From JAWPNA01 sp045402695 (GTDB taxonomy: Bacteria > Acidobacteriota > Polarisedimenticolia > JACPZX01 > DASXTC01): a stretch of 11,330 bases of DNA. The notes under the pieces were generated by a model. That model did not search any database, had not been told where the DNA came from, and saw only the letters and a list, made by a program, of their open reading frames with translations. Every line of letters begins with the position of its first letter. Position 1 is the first letter of the stretch. Below, one piece after another: positions 7,080-11,330 of this stretch. Location: the NCBI GenBank assembly GCA_045402695.1, contig JAWPNA010000475.1, positions 1-11,330 on the forward strand. Direction: 5' to 3'. Both the position numbers and the translations under genes were made by a program.

Positions 7080-8801
7080 ATGCGGCATCCCGCCCGGGGT
7101 GTTGTCTCTGCCGCAGCGTTCCTCATCGCCATGGTGGGAGGCACCCTGCCGGCGCGCCCTCAGGAGCCCGGCGGGACGCCGCCTCAGGCGCAAAGGCTGC
7201 CCTTGCCGGAGGAAGTGCGTGTCACCCTCCGTCAGATCGATTTTCTCGCCCTGGACGGCAAGGGCCGGCCCATCACCGACCTGCGATCGAATGAAGTGCG
7301 CCTGTGGGAGGACGGCCAGGAGAACAGCCCCCTGACGTTGCTGCCATCCCACGAGTCGCTTCCCTTGCGGGCCGACCTCGAGGCGCCCCGCGCCGCCGCG
7401 GGGACGCCGCCGGGGGGGATGATGCGGTCCGAGACGTCGGGGCGCCGCTGGATCGTGCTCCTGCTCGGCGCCCGCGATCTGTCCGTGCAAAGCAGGATCC
7501 TCGCCGGCGAGGCGCTGGCGGACTTCGTGGCGCGCGAGATGGCTCGCGCGGATCGCGTGTCGCTGATGGTGGACGAGGACGAGCTGCGCATCCTCGTCCC
7601 GTTCACGACCGACAGGGACGCGCTGCTTCGCCGGCTGGAGCACCCCGAGTCGCTCTCGAGGTCCGCGCGCGACCTGGAGCGGAATCTCAAGGAGCTCCAG
7701 GACAACGCGGAGTCGTGCCGCGACACCGGCGACGTGCTGGGGTGCGCGCGTCAGGCCGCGAGCTCCTTCGTGGCCCAGACCGCCATCGAGACCGAGAAAA
7801 GCCTCAACCATCTGGAGGCTTTCGTGAAGGCCATGGGGAGCATCCCGGACAGGAAGATCGTGCTGTACGTCAGCGACGGCCTCATCTTGAACCCAGGGGA
7901 CGTCGGCATGGCGGCCGTCGAGCACGCAATCGGCCAGCACGGCTACAGTCTCTCCGCGATGAAGTCACTGCTGATGAGGGACTACGGCCCGCGCCTCGAA
8001 ATGCTGTATCAGCTCGCGGCGGAGGCGCGCGTGGGGTTTTACCCGGTGAGTGGCATCCGGAAGATGACCGACGAACCCTTCTCGGTGGACCGCACGCAGG
8101 AGTACGGCCCCGAGAATCCACCCCAGGCGCGCACCGATCCGTTCGAGGCCACCTGGGAGCAGGTGCGCGATCTCCACGAGGGGATCGCCAGGGCGACCGG
8201 CGGCGTCGCGCTCTTCCAGCGGGACCCTAAGGGCCGGCTGGGCGACCTCGTTCGCGCCGCCGCCGGGGCGTACACCATTTCCTATACTCCCACCGAGCCG
8301 GTCCTGGAGGATCGCAAGATCAAGATCGAGATCGCCCGACCCGGAGCGAAGGCGGTCTACCGGAAGGTCCTCAGGGGCGTGCCGCAGGACAGGCCGCGCG
8401 ATCTGCCCGGGGATCTCATCGTGGAAGAGGCGTCCTTCGACCCTGCCACACGGAAGGTTGGAGCGAGGCTGAAGGTTGCCGGCGGAGCCTTCGGGATGGC
8501 CGAAGGGATCGGCCCTCCGGTGTCGCTGATCTCCGTCTTCTTCGAGGTCCGGGACGCGTCCAGCCGCCCCGTGCAGGACCTCCACCAGATCATTTCGATC
8601 CCTCGAGGCCCCTCCGGATCGGAGACCGGTGGCGATCTCGTGTATCCCTTCGAGCTGCGCGTGCCCCCGGGCTCCTACCTCCTGCGCGTGAGCCTGCGCG
8701 ACCTGAACGGACCTTCCAGGGGCACTTACCAGCGCAGCTTCACCGTTCCCTTGGCCGACGCTGGGTCCCCTGCAGGGGCTGGCTCGCTTCCCCCAAGATG
8801 A
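7080..8801 (+). CDS. Secreted VWA-domain protein of the 'VWFA-related Acidobacterial' type
   Basis: A 573-aa exported protein. From the ATG at 7080 the N-terminus is a plain signal peptide: MRHPARG, then a hydrophobic VVSAAAFLIAMVGGTL stretch. A GTG at 7029, overlapping the receptor's stop, would add 17 residues and stays possible; neither start has a clear Shine-Dalgarno. Residues about 46-85 (VTLRQIDFLALDGKGRPITDLRSNE..LWEDGQ) form the family's typical N-terminal strand region. The VWA fold runs about 122-405, with YVSDGLILNPGD at 263-274, RVGFYPVSG at 317-325 and AAAGAYTISYTP at 393-404. The first metal-site motif DxSxS is missing; the position reads LLLGARDLS. Cys213 and Cys222 may pair. 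A beta-rich domain fills about 440-560. The role of this family is largely uncharacterised. Tight linkage suggests it works with the receptor in the envelope, but that is inference. Confidence 0.88.
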   Translation: MRHPARGVVSAAAFLIAMVGGTLPARPQEPGGTPPQAQRLPLPEEVRVTLRQIDFLALDGKGRPITDLRSNEVRLWEDGQENSPLTLLPSHESLPLRADLEAPRAAAGTPPGGMMRSETSGRRWIVLLLGARDLSVQSRILAGEALADFVAREMARADRVSLMVDEDELRILVPFTTDRDALLRRLEHPESLSRSARDLERNLKELQDNAESCRDTGDVLGCARQAASSFVAQTAIETEKSLNHLEAFVKAMGSIPDRKIVLYVSDGLILNPGDVGMAAVEHAIGQHGYSLSAMKSLLMRDYGPRLEMLYQLAAEARVGFYPVSGIRKMTDEPFSVDRTQEYGPENPPQARTDPFEATWEQVRDLHEGIARATGGVALFQRDPKGRLGDLVRAAAGAYTISYTPTEPVLEDRKIKIEIARPGAKAVYRKVLRGVPQDRPRDLPGDLIVEEASFDPATRKVGARLKVAGGAFGMAEGIGPPVSLISVFFEVRDASSRPVQDLHQIISIPRGPSGSETGGDLVYPFELRVPPGSYLLRVSLRDLNGPSRGTYQRSFTVPLADAGSPAGAGSLPPR

Positions 8802-8844
8802 GCCTCTCGCGACGGCCGGCCCCCCGCAGCCTTCTATCCCAACC

Positions 8845-10734
8845 TCAGGGCGCGCCCTCGCCCTTCAGTTCAGCCCACACCTGTTCGATGGTCACCTGAA
8901 GCTTGGGAAACCGCGGGTCCTGCTCTTCCACCATCCGGAGCTGCTGGAGTGCCTCCGCCCGCCGGCCGAGGCGATGCAGGGCGATGGCAAGGTTGAAGCG
9001 CGCGGCGGCAAACGTGGGTCGGGCGTCAAGGGCACGCCTGTAGGCCTCGACCGCCTCCCGGTGCCGCCCCTGGCGCGAGAGGGCGAGCCCCAAGTCATTC
9101 TCGAGCTTCTCCGAGGATGGGTCCACCGCCAAGCCACGACGGAACAGGGCCTCGGCCTCTTTTGCGTCGCCTCGACCCATAGCGAGGATCCCCAGGTTGT
9201 TCAGAGCGACGAGGTTCCCTGGATCGGTCGACAGAGCCCGCGTGAGCTTCTTCTCCGCTTCGGCGTCGCGCCCGCTTGCCAACGCCGTCAGGCCCTCCTC
9301 GAGGAGCAGAAGGATCGTGATGCGGTCCTTGGGGTCCGGCCGCGAGGTGTCGGCAAAGTGATCCCCCGTAGCGGGGGCCGCCGAGGAGCCCACATAACCC
9401 AGGCTCTCCAGACGTGCCAGATCCTGCTCGCCGATGGGCTCCCGTTGCGTCTCAATCGCACCTCCAGTGGCGGCCTGCAGCTTTGCACGGAGCCCGGCGC
9501 CCCGCGGCTCGTCGTATAGATTGCGCGTCTCTCCGTGATCGGCGACAAGGTCATACAGCTCGGGCCGAGGCGCTTCGATGTACTTCCATGGCCAGTCCAG
9601 CATCCCCCGCAGCGGCGCCCAGCCGTAGCGACGGCTGCCGTGCAGCGACTCCATATAGATCTCCCTCCCGGCCATCGCTCGGGGTTCCCGAGCCAGGATC
9701 CACGGCATGAGGGAGATCCCCTGGATTCCTTGCAACGGCTCGAGGCCCGCAGCCTCCAGCAGCGTGGGGGCGACGTCGGCGAGGCTGACGCTGGCTTCGA
9801 CGACGCGCGCGCTTGTCCCCCCCGGCGGCACCACGACAAGAGGGACGTGCAGCGTGCTCTCGTAGAGGAAGACCCCGTGAGTGGCCTCGCCGTGCTGCCC
9901 CAGCGACTCCCCATGGTCGGAGCAGATCACGATCCAGGTGCGCTCGCGCTGGCCGGTGCCATCGAGCTTCTCCAGCAGCAGGCCGAGCCAGTGGTCCGCG
10001 TAGGCTACTTCGTCATCATAAGGATGCGTGGTGCCGGTTCCGAAGGGAGCCGGCGCTTCGTAGGGCGTGTGAGGATCGAAGAGATGGACCCAGACGAAGA
10101 ATGGCTCCCGCCCGTGAGCTTGAAGCCACTGCGCGGCGGCCCCGACGACCTCTGCCGCCCGCCGCTCCGTGTTCCCGGCCTCGGCGCCGGCCGGCGCGCG
10201 GGTCATCCGATCGTCGTAGGTATCGAACCCCCGAGCAAGACCAGTCTCCTTCCCCAGCACGTAGGAGCCGAGAAACGCAGCCGTCGCATAGCCGGCCCGG
10301 CGGAAGCTCTCGACCACGGTCGGCACTGCCGGAGAAAGACCGTAGCCGACATTGTCCCGGATCCCGTGCTGGCGCGGGCCGCGGCCGGTCAGGATGGTGG
10401 CGTGAGACGGGAGCGTGAGAGGCACCTGCGCGTGGGCCCGAACGAAGACGACCCCGCGCTCGCCGAGGCGGCACAGGCGCGGCATGGGGCCGCCCGGGGA
10501 TGTCCGATCGAACCTGAGGGTGTCCACGGTGAGGAGGAGAACCGAGGGACGGGCTCCGCTGGCAGGGACGCCGCCCTCCGAGGCCTCGGTGCCCGCGAGG
10601 CACGGAACGTCCGCCGCCGCGAGAACGCACGCGATCCAGACCGCGGCAGCGTGAGAGAGAAGATGGAGTGGTCTTGGTCGCCCTCTCTCCGAGATGCCGT
10701 ATCCCGATCCACGCTGCTTCGTGGCAAGATTCAT
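8845..10734 (-). CDS. Sulfatase-superfamily (alkaline phosphatase fold) hydrolase or transferase with C-terminal TPRs
   Basis: A 629-aa protein. GGAGGA nine bases upstream supports the ATG at 10734; the open frame continues upstream to 11181, but that part shows no family similarity. A hydrophobic segment at about 29-48 suggests export or membrane anchoring. The sulfatase-like domain spans about 63-400: SVLLLTVDTLRFDR with likely metal ligand Asp71, then TLPSHATILTG (107-117), FDPHTPY (219-225), CSDHGESLGQHG (271-282) and THGVFLYES (285-293). At the position of the sulfatase CxPSR/SxPSR signature it reads T107-L-P-S-H111, so the formylglycine Cys/Ser is absent. Phosphoethanolamine transferases of this superfamily use Thr as nucleophile, making phospho- or other transfer as likely as sulfate hydrolysis. 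Four TPRs with 33-36-residue spacing fill about 472-608. It converges on the VWA gene with a 43-base gap. Confidence 0.9.
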   Translation of the reverse strand: MNLATKQRGSGYGISERGRPRPLHLLSHAAAVWIACVLAAADVPCLAGTEASEGGVPASGARPSVLLLTVDTLRFDRTSPGGPMPRLCRLGERGVVFVRAHAQVPLTLPSHATILTGRGPRQHGIRDNVGYGLSPAVPTVVESFRRAGYATAAFLGSYVLGKETGLARGFDTYDDRMTRAPAGAEAGNTERRAAEVVGAAAQWLQAHGREPFFVWVHLFDPHTPYEAPAPFGTGTTHPYDDEVAYADHWLGLLLEKLDGTGQRERTWIVICSDHGESLGQHGEATHGVFLYESTLHVPLVVVPPGGTSARVVEASVSLADVAPTLLEAAGLEPLQGIQGISLMPWILAREPRAMAGREIYMESLHGSRRYGWAPLRGMLDWPWKYIEAPRPELYDLVADHGETRNLYDEPRGAGLRAKLQAATGGAIETQREPIGEQDLARLESLGYVGSSAAPATGDHFADTSRPDPKDRITILLLLEEGLTALASGRDAEAEKKLTRALSTDPGNLVALNNLGILAMGRGDAKEAEALFRRGLAVDPSSEKLENDLGLALSRQGRHREAVEAYRRALDARPTFAAARFNLAIALHRLGRRAEALQQLRMVEEQDPRFPKLQVTIEQVWAELKGEGAP

Positions 10735-10743
10735 CCGGCCCGG

Positions 10744-10750
10744 TTCCTCC
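10744..10750 (-). promoter_or_regulatory. Ribosome binding site deciding the sulfatase-family start
   Basis: GGAGGAA on the minus strand lies nine bases before the ATG at 10734. It fixes the start against the longer open frame, because the upstream coding potential is only a shadow over the TPR remnant at 10880-11185. Confidence 0.6.
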
Positions 10751-10827
10751 GCGTCACCTGTCGCGCCGCCGAGGCGGAGCCCCTGGAAGCGCGCACGCTC
10801 GCCAACCGCAAGAAGCTTCCTCGGACG

Positions 10828-10849
10828 GGCCCGGACTGATTCCCGGGCC
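10828..10849. terminator. Inverted repeat after the TPR remnant, possible weak terminator
   Basis: GGCCCGG and CCGGGCC form a perfect 7-bp stem around an 8-base loop, about 30 bases past the remnant's stop codon. No T-run follows on either strand, so it is not a standard intrinsic terminator; it could stall transcription or be chance in GC-rich DNA. Confidence 0.25.
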
Positions 10850-10879
10850 GATGCCCACGTCCCCACCGCCCGCGGCGTC

Positions 10880-11185
10880 CTACCGCCCTCCCGCGCCCAA
10901 CTGGACGCGGCGGACCAGGTCCTGGAACCGGCGGTCGTCACGGAACGACTCGAACTTCGGATCCAGCACGACCAGCAGGAGGCCCTCATCCCGATCCTCG
11001 TACGCGCGCTCCAGCCACTCGAACATTCTCTCCCTGTCACCAAGCCCCGCGTACACCTCGGCGATCCCAGCCGCGTTGACGAAGTCCCCGCGCTCTCTCC
11101 TCTCCAGCACCTCGGCGAGCAGCTACGTGGCGCTTGACGCATCACCGAAGGCGGCGTGCGCATGCCCGAGGGCCGCAACAAAATA
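10880..11185 (-). pseudogene. Decayed C-terminal fragment of a TPR protein
   Basis: Translated on the minus strand the fragment reads YFVAALGHAHAAFGDASSAT, a TAG stop at 11125-11123, then LLAEVLERRERGDF, AEVYAGLGDRERMFEWLERA and a tail LDPKFESFRDDRRFQDLVRR before the true stop at 10880. The sequence on both sides of the TAG is one continuous TPR stretch. The 'DP.F...R.D.RFQDL.RR' ending is typical of the C-termini of TPR-containing kinases, TolB-like proteins and winged-helix regulators in Acidobacteriota. A second TAG at 11188-11186 marks where similarity ends; the rest of the parent gene is missing. A 76-residue protein from the GTG at 11110 is possible but would be less than two TPRs long. 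I think it is a relic and not a working gene. Confidence 0.6.
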
Positions 11186-11205
11186 CTACCGAGGCTCCGC
11201 CTCAG
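11177..11205 (-). terminator. Candidate intrinsic terminator at the upstream edge of the TPR remnant
   Basis: On the minus strand CTGAGGC-GGA-GCCTCGG forms a 7-bp stem with one G-T pair and a 3-base loop, followed after two bases by TAGTATTTTGTT. The T-rich part also codes for the first residues of the remnant, so the match may be fortuitous. If real, it would stop transcription coming from the right before the remnant. Confidence 0.3.
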
Positions 11206-11251
11206 ACCGACGAGCTATGTTACCCTGTGCACAATTAACGGAGGGTCTCGC

Positions 11252-11261
11252 GGTCGCGACC
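11252..11261. repeat. Perfect 10-base palindrome GGTCGCGACC
   Basis: Self-complementary sequence in the non-coding right end. It could be a dimeric regulator's half-sites, but in GC-rich DNA it may be chance. Confidence 0.3.
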
Positions 11262-11286
11262 ACGTGGCACCTCCGACGTTCCATGA

Positions 11287-11306
11287 CTGCACCCAAGGCT
11301 GTGCAG
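11287..11306. repeat. Inverted repeat CTGCAC/GTGCAG
   Basis: A perfect 6-bp stem around the 8-base loop CCAAGGCT, within about 140 bases at the right edge in which I see no convincing gene. No T-run follows, so it is not called a terminator. Confidence 0.3.
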
Positions 11307-11330
11307 GTTGCGACTCCCCTCAGGGGAACG

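Noticed and set aside
6954..7940. 328-codon antisense frame opposite the VWA gene
   Set aside because: The plus-strand frame has a signal peptide and family motifs throughout; this one spans the receptor/VWA junction without any domain.
8802..8844. Terminator between the convergent VWA and sulfatase-family genes
   Set aside because: Only the short palindrome GGCCGGCC is seen, with no proper stem-loop and no T-run on either strand.
9535..10839. 434-codon frame on the plus strand
   Set aside because: Antisense to the sulfatase-family gene, whose metal-site motifs are unmistakable; the frame is Arg/Pro-rich with no family resemblance.
10735..11181. N-terminal extension of the sulfatase-family protein by 149 residues
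   Set aside because: The stretch is Arg/Ser-rich noise in the wrong frame over the TPR relic, and a Shine-Dalgarno sits right before the ATG at 10734.
11217..11330. Possible 5' end of a plus-strand gene (ATG at 11217, open for 38 codons to the edge)
   Set aside because: No ribosome binding site in front, no signal peptide or motif, and the stretch is full of inverted repeats; too short to support.

Overview
The window is GC-rich and densely coded. Its gene content suggests an uncultured Acidobacteriota-type bacterium or a close relative: membrane Ser/Thr kinases with TPR tails, an Oar-like TonB-dependent receptor with an N-terminal carboxypeptidase-regulatory domain, a von Willebrand A protein of the 'VWFA-related Acidobacterial' type, and a sulfatase-fold enzyme fused to TPRs. 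This placement rests on family knowledge. No rRNA, tRNA, CRISPR array or transposase was seen.

Left third (minus strand, 1-3657): two tandem paralogous Hanks-type kinases. The upstream copy (1348-3657, 769 aa) is complete: kinase domain, one membrane helix, eight 42-residue TPRs. Its stop codon overlaps the start of the second copy by an ATGA, and the second copy runs off the left edge. The kinase halves form a direct repeat of about 1.3 kb. The complete copy has Ser where its sister has the Pro of the 'SPE' (APE) motif.

Centre (plus strand, 3937-8801): transcribed away from the kinases across a 279-base intergenic region with a candidate promoter facing each way. A 1032-aa TonB-dependent receptor is followed, with almost no gap, by a secreted VWA-domain protein. 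The receptor has a TonB box, two cysteine pairs and an EF-hand-like Asp-rich loop late in the barrel. The two are probably co-transcribed.

Right third (minus strand, 8845-11185): a 629-aa sulfatase-superfamily protein with an N-terminal membrane segment and C-terminal TPRs converges on the VWA gene. It carries Thr where sulfatases carry the formylglycine Cys/Ser. Upstream lies a short decayed C-terminal fragment of another TPR protein, interrupted by a stop codon. The last 140 bases hold several inverted repeats and no recognisable gene.

Inference on function: the kinases sense something at the membrane and signal through their TPR tails, while the divergent pair handles an outer-membrane or extracellular substrate. 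The shared intergenic region is the only sequence evidence linking the two sets. Every gene belongs to a known family; the unusual features are in particular residues and in the gene arrangement.
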